DNA of 64,000 nt, taken from positions 434,001 to 498,000 of the forward strand of contig NZ_JACOPD010000001.1 in NCBI RefSeq assembly GCF_014287955.1, read 5' to 3'. Under the pieces are notes generated by a model. It ran no database searches. It was not told where the DNA came from and was given only the letters and a program-made list of their open reading frames with translations. The stretch comes from Lachnospira hominis (ex Liu et al. 2021) (GTDB taxonomy: Bacteria > Bacillota > Clostridia > Lachnospirales > Lachnospiraceae). This document shows positions 54,156-64,000 of the stretch, piece after piece. The translations under genes and the position numbers were made by a program. Each line of letters begins with the position of its first letter. Position 1 is the stretch's first letter.

Positions 54156-54383
54156 TTAATTATCTCCTAATACCTTTTTTGCTTCGTCATACGAATCCAT
54201 ATGTATGTATATATCACACTTCATATTCTTACTATTGTCCAGGAACTTCAGTAAGCCTGAATGCGTTTTCCATTTTTCATAATAGGAAATATTATTCTTC
54301 CGTAAGACCTTTTCTATCTTCTTGCATTCTTCAGGTGATACATCCGAACGCAGAACCCGCTCATTCGTACCAAATTCTGCCAT
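54156..54383 (-). CDS. Small DUF2007-like protein, function unknown
   Basis: I choose ATG 54383 because AGAGG is 9 nt upstream; the in-frame ATG seven codons before it has no ribosome site. The 75-residue product has an alpha/beta layout: RVLRSDVSPEECKKIEKVLRKNNISYYEKW, then DIYIHMDSYDEAKKVLGDN. This is like the small 'putative signal-transducing' DUF2007 proteins with a GlnB-like fold, but the match is weak. It is a single-gene unit between a transporter operon and ilvE, with its own terminator. Confidence 0.65.
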   Translation of the reverse strand: MAEFGTNERVLRSDVSPEECKKIEKVLRKNNISYYEKWKTHSGLLKFLDNSKNMKCDIYIHMDSYDEAKKVLGDN

Positions 54384-54524
54384 ATTAAAACGCCTCTTTC
54401 TCATTTATTGTTATTAAATAATAACATATTGTTCATAAAAAATCCATATAAAATGACTTAATTATATAAACAATATTTTCCGTGTATGCACAGTCTGCAG
54501 CCTGTTTCCCGCATACATAATAAA

Positions 54525-54557
54525 CGCCGGCCAAAGAATTAATCTTACAAGCCGGCG
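54525..54557 (-). terminator. Terminator of ilvE
   Basis: ACGCCGGC pairs with GCCGGCGT over an 18-19-nt loop, followed by TTATT on the minus strand. Confidence 0.6.
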
Positions 54558-54596
54558 TCTGAGTCAATATAATATTATATTTGTATAAATCTACTA

Positions 54597-55622
54597 TTAT
54601 TCAACTGTGTAAATCCAGCCCTTAGGAGCTTCAATCTTACCCATCTGGATACCTGTAAGAGTATCGTAGAGCTTCTGGATTGTAGGACCCATCTTCTCCA
54701 TTCCGCTAGGGAAACAGATTTCTTCGCCATGATTTACAATCTTGCCTACAGGTGAGATAACTGCAGCTGTACCGCAAAGACCACATTCAGCAAAGTCTTT
54801 AACTTCATCGAATAATACTTCTCTTTCTTCAACTTCAAGTCCAAGGTATTCCTTAGCAACATAAATAAGTGAACGACGTGTGATTGAAGGAAGGATACTG
54901 TCAGACTTAGGTGTTACAACCTTGCCATCCTTTGTTACGAATATAAAGTTAGCTCCGCCTGTCTCTTCAACTTTTGTTCTTGTTGCAGGGTCAAGGTACA
55001 TATTTTCTGCATAACCTTCTTCATGTGCTGTAACAATAGCATGAAGGCTCATTGCATAGTTAAGACCTGCTTTGATATGACCTGTTCCGTGAGGTGCTGC
55101 TCTATCGAAATCAGAAACTTTGATTGTGAGGGGCTTAGCACCACCCTTGAAATAAGGTCCAACAGGTGTAACGAGAATTCTGAACTGATATTCATCAGCC
55201 GGCTTAACACCAATAACAGGATTACTACCAAACATATATGGACGAATGTAGAGAGACGCACCTGAACCAAATGGAGGTACCCATGCATCGTTAGCCTTAA
55301 CAGTCTTTGCAACTGCTTCTACAAACTTATCTTCAGGATAAATCGGCATCTCAAGTCTGCGGCATGAGTTTGCCATTCTCTCAGCATTCATATCAGGACG
55401 GAAAATGACTACATGACCGTCTTGTGTTGTATATGCTTTCATTCCTTCAAAACATGTCTGTGCATACTGAAGCACGCCTGCACACTCGCTAATCACGACC
55501 TTATCATCTTCTGTAATGACACCGTCATCCCATGCTCCATCTTTGAAATTTGCAACAAATCTCTTGTCAGTCTTCATGTAACCAAAACCGAGATTTGACC
55601 AGTCAAGATTTTTCTTTTCCAT
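54597..55622 (-). CDS. ilvE: Branched-chain amino-acid aminotransferase
   Basis: This 341-residue fold-type IV PLP enzyme moves the amino group between glutamate and the 2-oxoacids of leucine, isoleucine and valine. The PLP lysine is in HIKAGLNYAMSL near residue 187. YIRPYMFGS, VEETGGANFIFV and LPSITRRSLI are typical of the long (about 340-residue) bacterial group II IlvE. It is a single gene with AAGGAA before the ATG. The 80-nt leader has no T-box. Confidence 0.95.
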   Translation of the reverse strand: MEKKNLDWSNLGFGYMKTDKRFVANFKDGAWDDGVITEDDKVVISECAGVLQYAQTCFEGMKAYTTQDGHVVIFRPDMNAERMANSCRRLEMPIYPEDKFVEAVAKTVKANDAWVPPFGSGASLYIRPYMFGSNPVIGVKPADEYQFRILVTPVGPYFKGGAKPLTIKVSDFDRAAPHGTGHIKAGLNYAMSLHAIVTAHEEGYAENMYLDPATRTKVEETGGANFIFVTKDGKVVTPKSDSILPSITRRSLIYVAKEYLGLEVEEREVLFDEVKDFAECGLCGTAAVISPVGKIVNHGEEICFPSGMEKMGPTIQKLYDTLTGIQMGKIEAPKGWIYTVE

Positions 55623-55702
55623 CTTTATTACTTCCTTTCATAAAATACTTACACGTATTTTAATACGATACTATATTAAAGTCAACAACATTATCTGCTT
55701 AA

Positions 55703-56677
55703 TTATTCCCTGTCAAGCACTGACTGATAAAATGTAAAATAGTCTTCTCTCTTGTCAGCTGTAAATGCAATGGCTGTTCTTGGATGCTGGTTCTGCTGTC
55801 CGGTAAGCATGTACTGCACATCACATCCCCATACAACACCTGATTTTTTCAGTGGAAGAATTCTGTTTTCAATAAACTTAAGAACAGGATTCAGGCTGTA
55901 CTTAGGATTTCTTAAAAATCCCAGAAGGAGTTCCATATAGCAGTTTCCTGCCCCTCTTCCCATACCGCTCATTGTCGCATCAAGATAACTTACACCGAAG
56001 GCACATGCTTCAATTGTATTTGCAAATGCAAGCTGCTGGTTATTATGTGCATGAATACCAACTTTCTTTCCTGCTGCTTCTGCAACCTTAATGTACTTAT
56101 CAGCATATCTTCTTATCTGTTCAGGGTAAAGTGAACCATAGCTGTCAACAAGGTAAATAACATCTGCCTTGCTCTTTGAAAGCAAATCAAGTGCCAGATC
56201 AAGCTCACTTTCCTGTGCAGTAGAAACTGCCATAATATTTATTGTTGTCTCATATCCCATATCAGCACAGTAATTAATCATCTCAACTGCTGCCGGGATA
56301 GTATTTACATATGTCGCAATACGAATCATATCAATTACACTGTCTTTTTTCGGAATGATATCCTTTTTATAATCAGTTCTTCCGACATCCGCCATAACCG
56401 AAATCTTCATGTCAGTATCATTATCACCGACAATATCTCTTATATCCTGCTCGTCACAGAACTTCCACTTGCCAAATTCATTCACGTCAAACAAATCCTT
56501 TGAAGCCTTATAACCGAACTCCATATAATCAACGCCTGCGGCAGCATTTGTTTTATATAAATCTTTTACAAATTCATCATCAAAATAAAAATTATTAACA
56601 AGACCTCCGTCTCTTATTGTGCAGTCAACAACCTTGATGTCTGGTCTGAACGAAATTAATTCACCTTTCTGTTGCAT
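55703..56677 (-). CDS. DRE-TIM metallolyase (4-hydroxy-2-oxovalerate aldolase-like)
   Basis: The start is ATG 56677, 8 nt after GGAGG. The 324-residue product has an HMGL-type TIM barrel. The metal and catalytic residues are visible in VDCTIRDGG (a form of the DRE motif), the barrel strands YLVDSYGSLYP and VGIHAHNNQQLA (two metal-ligand His), and MSGMGRGAGNC. In this family it is closest to the aldolase domain of 4-hydroxy-2-oxovalerate aldolases, but the C-terminal part and genes for the aldehyde dehydrogenase partner are absent. Substrate is unknown. It has a clear promoter upstream and lies between ilvE and mfd. Confidence 0.82.
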   Translation of the reverse strand: MQQKGELISFRPDIKVVDCTIRDGGLVNNFYFDDEFVKDLYKTNAAAGVDYMEFGYKASKDLFDVNEFGKWKFCDEQDIRDIVGDNDTDMKISVMADVGRTDYKKDIIPKKDSVIDMIRIATYVNTIPAAVEMINYCADMGYETTINIMAVSTAQESELDLALDLLSKSKADVIYLVDSYGSLYPEQIRRYADKYIKVAEAAGKKVGIHAHNNQQLAFANTIEACAFGVSYLDATMSGMGRGAGNCYMELLLGFLRNPKYSLNPVLKFIENRILPLKKSGVVWGCDVQYMLTGQQNQHPRTAIAFTADKREDYFTFYQSVLDRE

Positions 56678-56782
56678 AAAAAAATCCTCCGTATGTTTTT
56701 GCTTTACCATGCGTATTTCACCATGACGCCTAATTTAATTTATACGTCTGTATTTTTCACTTTAAAGCGTTAAATTGATATA

Positions 56783-56810
56783 AGTATACCACTTTAAATC
56801 GAAAAGTCAA
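56783..56810 (-). promoter_or_regulatory. Promoter of the aldolase gene with flanking CACTTTAAA repeats
   Basis: On the minus strand TTGACT (56805-56810), 16 nt, TATACT (56783-56788). The 9-nt sequence CACTTTAAA is found twice on the plus strand (56758 and 56790) around the -10 box and could be a binding site. Confidence 0.6.
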
Positions 56811-56831
56811 AACATTTATAAGCTTTTTTTA

Positions 56832-59800
56832 TTAAAGTTGAAGTTTATTCTGCATAAGTTTGAGCATCTCTTTAATACCTGTAAGATATTCTCCAGCATT
56901 ATTGTATTTCTTTTTTGTCACACGCCAGATAAACTGCGGCTGTGAACCGCTTACAAGCTTCATTGCCCCTCCGAAGCTGTCAATAAAATCCGGAATTGCC
57001 TCTGTATTTATTTCTGCCTTAGGATAAACTTTCATAACTGTCTTATAACAACCTGACGGTCCATCCTCAATAGTTCCTTTCATTTCCATAATTCCGATTT
57101 TATGAGCCATTGACTTAATGAGGGCAATATTTAAAAGATTAACTGCCGGTGTGCTTAATGAACCATATCTGTCTACAAGTTCATCTTTCATGTCGCTTAA
57201 TTCTTCCTCGCTCTCAATAGCTGCAATACGTTTATAAATATCAAGCTTCTGATATTCACTTTTGATATATGTCGAAGGAATATAGGCATCCACAGACAAA
57301 TCAACATTCGTTTCAAAACTATATTCGTTCTTAATTCCTTTTAAGTCATTAACGGCTTCATTTAACATTTTACAGTACAAATCATAACCTACTGCTGCCA
57401 TGTGTCCATGCTGGCTCTTTCCGAGAACATTTCCCGCTCCCCTGATTTCAAGGTCTTTCATTGCAATCTTAAATCCTGAACCAAAATCAGAAAACTCTCT
57501 TATCGCAGAAAGCCGTTTCTCGGCGACCTCTGTAAGCATCCTGTCTCTTCTGTATAAAAGAAATGCATATGCCGTCCTGTTGCTTCTACCGACACGCCCG
57601 CGTAGCTGATAAAGCTGCGAAAGCCCGAATTTATCGGCATCCTCTATAATCATCGTGTTTACATTGGAAATATCCATGCCCGTCTCAATGATAGTTGTCG
57701 AAATAAGCACATCTATATCACCATTGATAAAATCGACCATAATCTTTTCAAGTTCACGCTTTTCCATCTGACCATGGGCAAATGCCACATTTGCCTGCGG
57801 AACAAGTTCCTGGATGTGTGCAGCCGCCTCATCTATGCTTCTGACACGATTGTATACATAATACACCTGTCCGCCTCTTGCAAGCTCTCTGTTTATCGCT
57901 TCGCGAATCATCTCGTCGTTATGTTCCGTCACGAATGTCTGAATCGGTACTCTGTCTACAGGCGGTTCTTCAAGCACACTCATATCCCTTATTCCGACAA
58001 GGCTCATGTGAAGCGTTCTTGGTATCGGTGTTGCACTGAGCGTAAGAACATCAATATTATTTTTCAGTTTCTTGATTTTTTCCTTGTGTGCCACACCAAA
58101 ACGCTGCTCCTCGTCTATTATGAGAAGTCCGAGGTCTTTGAATTCTACATCTTTTGAAAGCAGACGATGAGTTCCTATAACAACATCGACAAAACCTTTC
58201 TTCAAATCAGCAAGCGTTTCTTTTATTTCTTTGTTGGTTCTGAAACTTGAAAGCTGTGCAACTTTAAGAGGAAAATTTTTCATTCTCTGCTCAAATGTAT
58301 TGAAATGCTGCTGTGCAAGAATTGTCGTCGGCACAAGGTAAGCAACCTGTTTTCCTTCCTGTACAGCCTTAAATGCCGCACGTATGGCAACTTCAGTTTT
58401 TCCGTATCCGACATCGCCACATATAAGTCTGTCCATGATTCGTGTGCTTTCCATATCCGCCTTAGTATCAGCTATGGCATTAAGCTGGTCATCAGTCTCC
58501 TCATATGGGAACATTTCTTCAAATTCTTTCTGCCATACAGTGTCAGGTCCAAATGCATAACCCTTCTGGTTCTGTCTTATTGAATAAAGTTCCACAAGAT
58601 CCTTTGCTATCTCCTCAACAGCTCCGTGAACCTTTGCTTTGGTCTTATTCCACTCGACACTTCCAAGTTTATTCAACTTAGGCTTCTTTTCCGTGTCTGA
58701 TGCAGCATATTTCTGAAGCCTGTCAAGCTGTGTGGCAAGAACATACAGATTGCTGTTCCCGGCGTACTCTATCTTGATATAATCTTTTTCAACGCCCTCA
58801 ACAGTAATCTTTTCAATTCCCTTGTATACACCAAGTCCGTGCATTTCATGGACAACATAATCACCGACATTAAGTTCGTTAAATCCGGCAATTGACCTGC
58901 CCTCGTATTTCTTCTTCTGCTTCTTTCTTGTACGGCTCGTAAATATATCATTTTCAGTAATGATTACAAAACCAATAAGCGGATATTCAAAGCCACGATG
59001 GATATTTCCATACGTAACCATAACAGTTCCCGGCATTATTTCTTTGTCATAATCCTCACTGAAATAGCTCTGCGTGCCCAGCTCCTCTAAATCTGCTACA
59101 ATTCTTGCCGCCCTCGTTCTTGAATTGCACACAAGGACAACTCTGTACCCTGTTCTTTTATATTTATTAATATCATCTGCAAGATACTCAAAGCTGTTAT
59201 TATAAGAACTTATGCTTCTCGCATCAATTCTCAGATAATCTGCCGGTTTTAACATTTTCGGCTTGTAATCAAGTGACGATAAAAGCATAAGCCTTGAAGA
59301 CTGCATATTTTTGTAAACTTCTGCAATCGGACGCATAAGCTTTGTCTGGCTTGCAACGACATATCCGCCTTCAAGACGGTTCTTCATGCTCTCTTCATAC
59401 TCATATGAGATGAGTTCCATTCTCTCCATAATCCTGTCCGGCTCATCAAGCACAAAAACTGTTTCATCTTTTGGAAAATAGTCTGTGAACCCTTCTATCT
59501 CATCAGTAAATGACAGTATAAATTTACTGTAATCTCTCGTTCTTTCAAAATCAGCATATGCATGTCTTAATCTGTTACATGCATCCATCTCCTGCTGTGT
59601 CTTTTTCTTCTTATCATTTCCAAGCGTAACAAGCTGCTTTTCAACTTCATCTTTTACTTTTTCAAATCCCGCATCTATTTCATCCTCAGATAAAATCCAC
59701 TCTGTCGCCGGAAATACGTCGTATGTCTGTATTTTTTCAACTGAACGCTGGCTCTCCACGTCAAAAAAACGTATTGAATCGATTTCATCATCCCACAATT

Positions 59801-60386
59801 CAATACGCACCGGAGTCTCATCCGTATATGAAAATATATCTATTATTCCGCCACGGACCGCAAACTGCCCCTGTCCGTCAATCATCGGAACTCTTGTATA
59901 TCCGATTCCTACAAGCTTAGAAATAAGCTTTTCCGTATCAATAATATCACTATTTTTAAAATGAATTATATTATCACGGTATCTTTGCAGCGGCATAAGC
60001 ATATCAACACATCCGTCAATTGTAGTAATAACGGTAATGTTTGTCCTATTATCTTGTGCTGCAATAATTTTTTGTATACATCTTAACCGTTCACCCGCAA
60101 GCTGATTACCATGTACATCAGCACTGTAAAATATGAAATCTTTCGCAGGATAGTATATACTCGATTTATCAAAAAATCGTGAATCCTCCTGCATTTCGCG
60201 TGCTTTTGCCTCGTCACCCGTTATTATAAGACGAAATCTGTAATCATTTACGGCAGCATGAACAAGATGAATTTTCTGGGTATCTATGCAGCCGCTTATC
60301 ATAACCGGCTGCCCTGTAACTTCAAAATCTTTCTTTAACTGTTCTATTCCCGCCAACTCAGAAAGCGGTGCATAAAATGTCTTCAT
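56832..60386 (-). CDS. mfd: Transcription-repair coupling factor Mfd
   Basis: The 1184-residue product has the full Mfd layout. A UvrB-homology module lies at about 1-340. The RNA-polymerase-interacting domain (about 500-560) has [20 protein letters not shown]. The RecG-like helicase domains have Walker [12 protein letters not shown] near 660, DEEQRFG and the [12 protein letters not shown] motif, plus the motif-[16 protein letters not shown] domain 7 (about 1030-1160) follows. It removes stalled polymerase and brings in UvrA. GGAG is 8 nt before the ATG, and it follows pth after 52 nt, as in Bacillus. Confidence 0.97.
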   Translation of the reverse strand: MKTFYAPLSELAGIEQLKKDFEVTGQPVMISGCIDTQKIHLVHAAVNDYRFRLIITGDEAKAREMQEDSRFFDKSSIYYPAKDFIFYSADVHGNQLAGERLRCIQKIIAAQDNRTNITVITTIDGCVDMLMPLQRYRDNIIHFKNSDIIDTEKLISKLVGIGYTRVPMIDGQGQFAVRGGIIDIFSYTDETPVRIELWDDEIDSIRFFDVESQRSVEKIQTYDVFPATEWILSEDEIDAGFEKVKDEVEKQLVTLGNDKKKKTQQEMDACNRLRHAYADFERTRDYSKFILSFTDEIEGFTDYFPKDETVFVLDEPDRIMERMELISYEYEESMKNRLEGGYVVASQTKLMRPIAEVYKNMQSSRLMLLSSLDYKPKMLKPADYLRIDARSISSYNNSFEYLADDINKYKRTGYRVVLVCNSRTRAARIVADLEELGTQSYFSEDYDKEIMPGTVMVTYGNIHRGFEYPLIGFVIITENDIFTSRTRKKQKKKYEGRSIAGFNELNVGDYVVHEMHGLGVYKGIEKITVEGVEKDYIKIEYAGNSNLYVLATQLDRLQKYAASDTEKKPKLNKLGSVEWNKTKAKVHGAVEEIAKDLVELYSIRQNQKGYAFGPDTVWQKEFEEMFPYEETDDQLNAIADTKADMESTRIMDRLICGDVGYGKTEVAIRAAFKAVQEGKQVAYLVPTTILAQQHFNTFEQRMKNFPLKVAQLSSFRTNKEIKETLADLKKGFVDVVIGTHRLLSKDVEFKDLGLLIIDEEQRFGVAHKEKIKKLKNNIDVLTLSATPIPRTLHMSLVGIRDMSVLEEPPVDRVPIQTFVTEHNDEMIREAINRELARGGQVYYVYNRVRSIDEAAAHIQELVPQANVAFAHGQMEKRELEKIMVDFINGDIDVLISTTIIETGMDISNVNTMIIEDADKFGLSQLYQLRGRVGRSNRTAYAFLLYRRDRMLTEVAEKRLSAIREFSDFGSGFKIAMKDLEIRGAGNVLGKSQHGHMAAVGYDLYCKMLNEAVNDLKGIKNEYSFETNVDLSVDAYIPSTYIKSEYQKLDIYKRIAAIESEEELSDMKDELVDRYGSLSTPAVNLLNIALIKSMAHKIGIMEMKGTIEDGPSGCYKTVMKVYPKAEINTEAIPDFIDSFGGAMKLVSGSQPQFIWRVTKKKYNNAGEYLTGIKEMLKLMQNKLQL

Positions 60387-60438
60387 TTATATAACTCCGT
60401 TATTTTATAAATTACTGTTTTTTGTATTAACAATATAT

Positions 60439-60999
60439 TTACCCGTTATATTTATTCATGCCGCTTTCTATGCCTTCATTCATTATGCATGCAACGGCAT
60501 CACAGGCTTTCTTTATTCCATTTTCCACATCAGCCTCAACCTCTTTCGGATATCTTGACAGAACCCAGTCTGCAAGATCCCATTCCTTTGGCTTGTCTCC
60601 GACACCAAATTTTATACGCTTAAATTTGTCACTTCCAAGCTGTGCAATAATATTTTTGATACCATTGTGACCTCCGGCACTTCCCTTTGCACGAAGCCTC
60701 AGTCTTCCGGGCTCAAGACTTATATCGTCAAATATTACTATTAAGTCATCAATATCTGCCTTATAATAATCCATAACCTCACGTATACATTCTCCTGAAA
60801 GATTCATATATGTGAGCGGCTTTACAAGTATTACCTTCTGACCGTCGATTATTCCTTTTCCGATAAGCCCTTTATGCTTAGCTGTATCCACATCTATATT
60901 ATATTTATCAGCAAGTGCATCTATAACCGCAAATCCTGCGTTGTGTCTTGTACCTGCATATTCTTTTCCCGGATTTCCAAGTCCTGCTATTATATACAT
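60439..60999 (-). CDS. pth: Peptidyl-tRNA hydrolase (Pth, SpoVC)
   Basis: I place the start at ATG 60999, 9 nt after AAGGAG. The frame is open 44 codons further, but that part is not conserved in type. The 186-residue product has the catalytic His19 in TRHNAGF, GLGNPGKEY, KPLTYMNLSG and the conserved GSAGGHNGIKNII. It frees tRNA from peptidyl-tRNA that drops off ribosomes. In Bacillus it is called spoVC and comes before mfd, as here. Confidence 0.96.
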   Translation of the reverse strand: MYIIAGLGNPGKEYAGTRHNAGFAVIDALADKYNIDVDTAKHKGLIGKGIIDGQKVILVKPLTYMNLSGECIREVMDYYKADIDDLIVIFDDISLEPGRLRLRAKGSAGGHNGIKNIIAQLGSDKFKRIKFGVGDKPKEWDLADWVLSRYPKEVEADVENGIKKACDAVACIMNEGIESGMNKYNG

Positions 61000-61105
61000 A
61001 AAATTAAACTCCTTCCCACCGCCGCAATAAAAAATCAGCTCAGATGAAATAGCTATTATAGCCATATTAACACCCAAGCTGAAATTTTTCAAATTAATGA
61101 TGATT

Positions 61106-62221
61106 TTAATAATAAATCGGATTATCTTCAACTACAATAATAGGATCACCCTCGCCTACATATCGTGAATTTGCCTTTATTGTACTGCCGCTTTCAACGA
61201 TACAATTCTCAAGATAGGAATTATCTCCGATATAAACATCGTTAAGAATAATACAATTCTTTACAACACTGTTGTTTCCGATATAAATCTTCTTAAAAAG
61301 AACTGAATTCTCGACACATCCGTTTACGATACATCCACTTGAAACAAGGCTGTTCCTTACTTCTGCACCAAAGTTATACTTAGCAGGCGGTAAATCCTCA
61401 ACTTTTGTATAAATATCCGGATACTGTTTAAAGAAATAATTTCTTACATCTTTCTTTAAGAAATCCATATTAGTTTTGTAATATGAATTAACTGTTGAAA
61501 TATTGCTCCAGTATGTATCAAGCTTGTACGCATAAATCTTTTTAAGATTCTTATAACGGACAAGGATATCTCTTACAAAATCATGGCGGTCTTCTTCTGC
61601 CGCTTTTTCGATAAGTTCAATAAGAAGTCGTCTTCTTATAATATAAATACCTGTCGAAACTGTTGAAAGATTAGTCTCCAAAGGTTTTTCATCTATCTCT
61701 GTGACACGTCCTTCTTCTGTCATTGATACAACACCAAATCTGTTAATCTCAGAGCGGTCTTCAAGCTTCTTTACAACCATCGTAATATCTGCTTTTTTCT
61801 CTATATGATACTCAAGGACTTTACCATAATCCAGCTTGTAAATACCATCACCTGATGCAATTACAACATATGGCTCATGGCTTGACTTTAAGAACTGAAG
61901 ATTCTGATAAAGTGAATCTGCTGTTCCGCGGTACCAGTAGCTGCTGTCAGCTGTTATTGTAGGCGTAAATACAAAAAGTCCTCCCTGCTTTCTTCCGAAA
62001 TCCCACCATTTTGATGAGCTTAAATGCTCGTTGAGTGAGCGGGCATTATACTGTGTTATAACAGCAACTTTCTGGATTTTTGAATTAGACATATTGCTCA
62101 ATGCAAAATCTATGCTGCGGTAGCTTCCTGCAACCGGCATTGCTGCTATCGCTCTTTTATTAGACAATTCCTTCATCATCTTATTATTGCCGCCGGCTAA
62201 AATAATTCCTATTGCTTTCAT
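61106..62221 (-). CDS. glgD: Glycogen biosynthesis protein GlgD (GlgC-like regulatory subunit)
   Basis: The 371-residue product has a nucleotidyltransferase domain (about 1-235, [20 protein letters not shown]) and a C-terminal left-handed beta-helix of hexapeptide repeats. The glucose-1-phosphate pyrophosphorylase signature is weaker than in GlgC: the N-terminal GGGQGSRL-type loop is changed to GGNNKMMKE. In low-GC Firmicutes GlgD forms a heterotetramer with GlgC and modulates it. Its ATG overlaps the glgC stop by 4 nt (ATGA). Confidence 0.93.
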   Translation of the reverse strand: MKAIGIILAGGNNKMMKELSNKRAIAAMPVAGSYRSIDFALSNMSNSKIQKVAVITQYNARSLNEHLSSSKWWDFGRKQGGLFVFTPTITADSSYWYRGTADSLYQNLQFLKSSHEPYVVIASGDGIYKLDYGKVLEYHIEKKADITMVVKKLEDRSEINRFGVVSMTEEGRVTEIDEKPLETNLSTVSTGIYIIRRRLLIELIEKAAEEDRHDFVRDILVRYKNLKKIYAYKLDTYWSNISTVNSYYKTNMDFLKKDVRNYFFKQYPDIYTKVEDLPPAKYNFGAEVRNSLVSSGCIVNGCVENSVLFKKIYIGNNSVVKNCIILNDVYIGDNSYLENCIVESGSTIKANSRYVGEGDPIIVVEDNPIYY

Positions 62222-63492
62222 ACGTTGTCACCTGCCTTAATTATTACACCGCCTCCCACAAGTTCTCCATTCGGATAATCTTCTGGTTTTGTCTCACCTG
62301 AAACAGCTGTGTTTTTGCCAATCTTTACGCCGTCAGGAATAACTGTACATTCACCGATTGTAACAAGACCCGAATTGTAAATCTTAGGTTTAAGTACATT
62401 CTCTGCTTCCTCTCCGACACCAATCTCAACATTATCGCCGATAACAACTTCTTCCGCTATAATTGCTTTTTCAACTGATGTATTCTTTCCTATTACAGTA
62501 TCCTGCATTATAATAGAATCCCTTACAACTGCACCTTCTTCAATTACAACGCCTGAACCTATTACAGAATTATAGACTTTTCCGTATATCTCACTTCCGT
62601 CACCTATAATACTCTTTTCAATAAAAGCATCTGATGATATATACTGTGGTGGAATCGCATCTGTTCTGGTATAAATCTTCCAGAACTCTTCATATAGATT
62701 AAATACAGGAATAATATCTATAAGTTCCATATTAGCTTCCCAATATGAATTAAGCGTTCCTACATCTTTCCAGTAGCCGTTATACTCATATGCAAAAAGT
62801 CTCTTATTATTTTCAAAACAATATGGAATGACATGCTTGCCAAAATCGCATTCATTCTGGTCTTTAAGTGCAATAAGTGCATTTTTAAGGACTTTCCAGC
62901 TGAATATGTAAATACCCATTGAAGCAAGATTACTCTTAGGATTCTCAGGTTTTTCCTCGAATTCTGTGATTCTGTTGTCATCATCAGTAACAACAATACC
63001 GAATCTTTTTGCCTCCTCAATAGGAACAGGCATTGCAGCTATTGTTATATCTGCATTGTTGGCCTTATGATAATCAAGCATTATCTTGTAATCCATCTTA
63101 TAAATATGGTCACCCGAAAGAATAAGAACATAATCAGGATTATACTGCTCCATATATTCAAGATTCTGATAAATGGCATTGGCTGTTCCTGTATACCATT
63201 CACTGTTTGTACTCTTCTCATACGGAGGAAGCACCGTAACACCGCCAACATTGCGGTCCAAATCCCACGGAATACCAATACCGATGTGAGTGTTAAGTCT
63301 TAACGGCTGATACTGAGTCAACACACCAACTGTATCAATCCCTGAATTAATACAGTTGCTTAATGGAAAATCAATTATGCGGTATTTACCGCCAAATGCT
63401 ACGGCCGGCTTGGCCATCTTTGATGTGAGGACTCCGAGTCTGCTTCCTTGTCCTCCTGCCAGTAACATGGCTATCATTTCTTTTTTAATCAT
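62218..63492 (-). CDS. glgC: Glucose-1-phosphate adenylyltransferase (ADP-glucose pyrophosphorylase)
   Basis: The 424-residue product makes ADP-glucose, the first step of glycogen synthesis. Visible motifs are the nucleotide loop [46 protein letters not shown] and the C-terminal left-handed beta-helix. It comes first, with glgD translationally coupled. GGGG precedes the ATG. A -10-like TATAAT is on the minus strand at 63541-63546. The GH13 enzyme at 15004 would degrade glucans made or imported here. Confidence 0.95.
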   Translation of the reverse strand: MIKKEMIAMLLAGGQGSRLGVLTSKMAKPAVAFGGKYRIIDFPLSNCINSGIDTVGVLTQYQPLRLNTHIGIGIPWDLDRNVGGVTVLPPYEKSTNSEWYTGTANAIYQNLEYMEQYNPDYVLILSGDHIYKMDYKIMLDYHKANNADITIAAMPVPIEEAKRFGIVVTDDDNRITEFEEKPENPKSNLASMGIYIFSWKVLKNALIALKDQNECDFGKHVIPYCFENNKRLFAYEYNGYWKDVGTLNSYWEANMELIDIIPVFNLYEEFWKIYTRTDAIPPQYISSDAFIEKSIIGDGSEIYGKVYNSVIGSGVVIEEGAVVRDSIIMQDTVIGKNTSVEKAIIAEEVVIGDNVEIGVGEEAENVLKPKIYNSGLVTIGECTVIPDGVKIGKNTAVSGETKPEDYPNGELVGGGVIIKAGDNV

Positions 63493-63727
63493 GCTCTCAC
63501 CCCTGATGCTAAAAATTTACTGTCTTATTAAGTTGTCCTAATTATATCATATTCAGACTTGTAAGTAAAAAGAATTTTTTATTTTTTTTTATTTTTTTCT
63601 TGTTTAAATAGACAATTCAAAAAATTCTAAACACAATTTTAATGCAATTATTTTATTCGAGAAAAATTATCTAAACAATTTTATTCCGGCTATTGACAAA
63701 AAGGTCATAATGTGTCCTTAAATTAGT

Positions 63728-63755
63728 TTGAAATTTTTCTCATTATGTTTATAAT
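63728..63755 (+). promoter_or_regulatory. Promoter of murC
   Basis: TTGAAA (63728-63733), 16 nt, TATAAT (63750-63755), 52 nt before the start codon. A second TTGACA is at 63694. Apart from these and the glgC -10, the 315-nt divergent gap 63493-63807 is AT-rich and holds nothing I can name. Confidence 0.6.
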
Positions 63756-63807
63756 AATATTGGAGACTACATTATAATAAGTAATTTTTAAGAAAGGCAA
63801 TTAATCT

Positions 63808-64000
63808 ATGTATCATATTGATTTTAATAATCCTGTACATGTCCACTTTATAGGTATCGGTGGAATAAGCATGAGCGGTCTTGCACATATTCTCATAGGA
63901 AGACATTTTACCGTATCCGGCTCCGACAGCCACGAATCTGAACTTACAGATGCACTTGAAAAGGAAGGCTGCACATGTTCTTACAAGCAGGAGGCTTCTA
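63808..64000 (+). CDS. murC: UDP-N-acetylmuramate-L-alanine ligase, N-terminal part (runs off window)
   Basis: From ATG 63808 (AAAGG 10 nt upstream) 64 codons are seen before the right edge. They read [20 protein letters not shown], then SMSGLAHIL and [12 protein letters not shown]. This is the N-terminal Rossmann domain of MurC, with the family's GIGGIxMSGLA motif. MurC adds L-alanine to UDP-MurNAc in peptidoglycan synthesis, in the cytoplasm. The rest of the gene is outside the window. Confidence 0.93.
   Translation, partial: MYHIDFNNPVHVHFIGIGGISMSGLAHILIGRHFTVSGSDSHESELTDALEKEGCTCSYKQEAS

Noticed and set aside
55623..55702. Possible T-box leader of ilvE
   Set aside because: The leader is only 80 nt, with no specifier stem, T-box sequence or terminator.
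61000..61131. 44-residue N-terminal extension of Pth
   Set aside because: Pth proteins begin at MxxIAGLGNPG; the ATG at 60999 has a strong ribosome site and the extension is AT-rich and unlike the family.

Overview
The window is low-GC Firmicute DNA with dense, mostly minus-strand operons, strong AGGAGG-type ribosome sites and several TTG/GTG starts. Gene content points to Clostridia, family Lachnospiraceae: a clostridial spoIIE/yabPQ/spoVT sporulation set, a glgC/glgD pair, DRE-TIM and amino-acid enzymes of anaerobes, polytopic c-di-GMP and chemotaxis proteins, and two secreted pectin-degrading enzymes. The nearest type of organism I can name is a pectinolytic, motile Lachnospira/[Eubacterium] eligens-like bacterium; this is inference from gene content, not a database match.

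Layout. 0-6 kb: a partial PDZ/HtrA-like membrane protein without a catalytic triad, then mutS2 and a two-component system. 6-10 kb: a minus-strand operon (PurM/HypE-like protein, Lrp regulator, aminotransferase, CheX, TrmL) and a 38-residue membrane protein. 10-17 kb: a TPR-like membrane protein, an overlapping PAS-GGDEF/exonuclease pair, tRNA-Phe, trmD, an SGNH-fold protein that has lost its catalytic residues, and a cytoplasmic GH13 maltodextrin enzyme. 17-30 kb: ftsH, hpt, tilS, a short soluble SpoIIE, divIC, yabQ, yabP, rlbA, hup, a YhgE/Pip block and spoVT. 30-40 kb: panE, two chemoreceptors fused to PilZ domains around two HD-GYP proteins, a ferredoxin/Fnr pair and a broken short-chain dehydrogenase. 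40-49 kb: secreted pectate lyase (PL9), pectin methylesterase (CE8) and a divergent AraC regulator. 48-57 kb: a probable Mn2+ riboswitch with a P-type ATPase, an amino-acid ABC transporter with fused binding protein and permease, ilvE, and an aldolase. 57-64 kb: mfd, pth, glgD, glgC and the start of murC.

How the genes fit together. Read on the minus strand, pth-mfd-...-spoVT-...-hup-rlbA-yabP-yabQ-divIC-spoIIE-tilS-hpt-ftsH keeps closely to the order known from Bacillus subtilis. About 27 kb of other genes sits between mfd and spoVT, and a 5 kb YhgE block between spoVT and hup. Promoter-like sequences fit a sporulation programme: sigma-G-like at spoVT, sigma-E-like at yabP, and a 21-nt-spacer promoter at spoIIE. 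The spoIIE product nevertheless has no membrane domain.

The most unusual assembly is a c-di-GMP/chemotaxis module. Two paralogous membrane chemoreceptors each end in a PilZN-PilZ c-di-GMP receptor. They flank an operon of one canonical and one degenerate HD-GYP protein. A GGDEF cyclase without an I-site and an orphan CheX lie elsewhere in the window. A three-hairpin element between hup and rlbA shares its end sequence with two other gene leaders and may be a structured RNA or a dispersed repeat.
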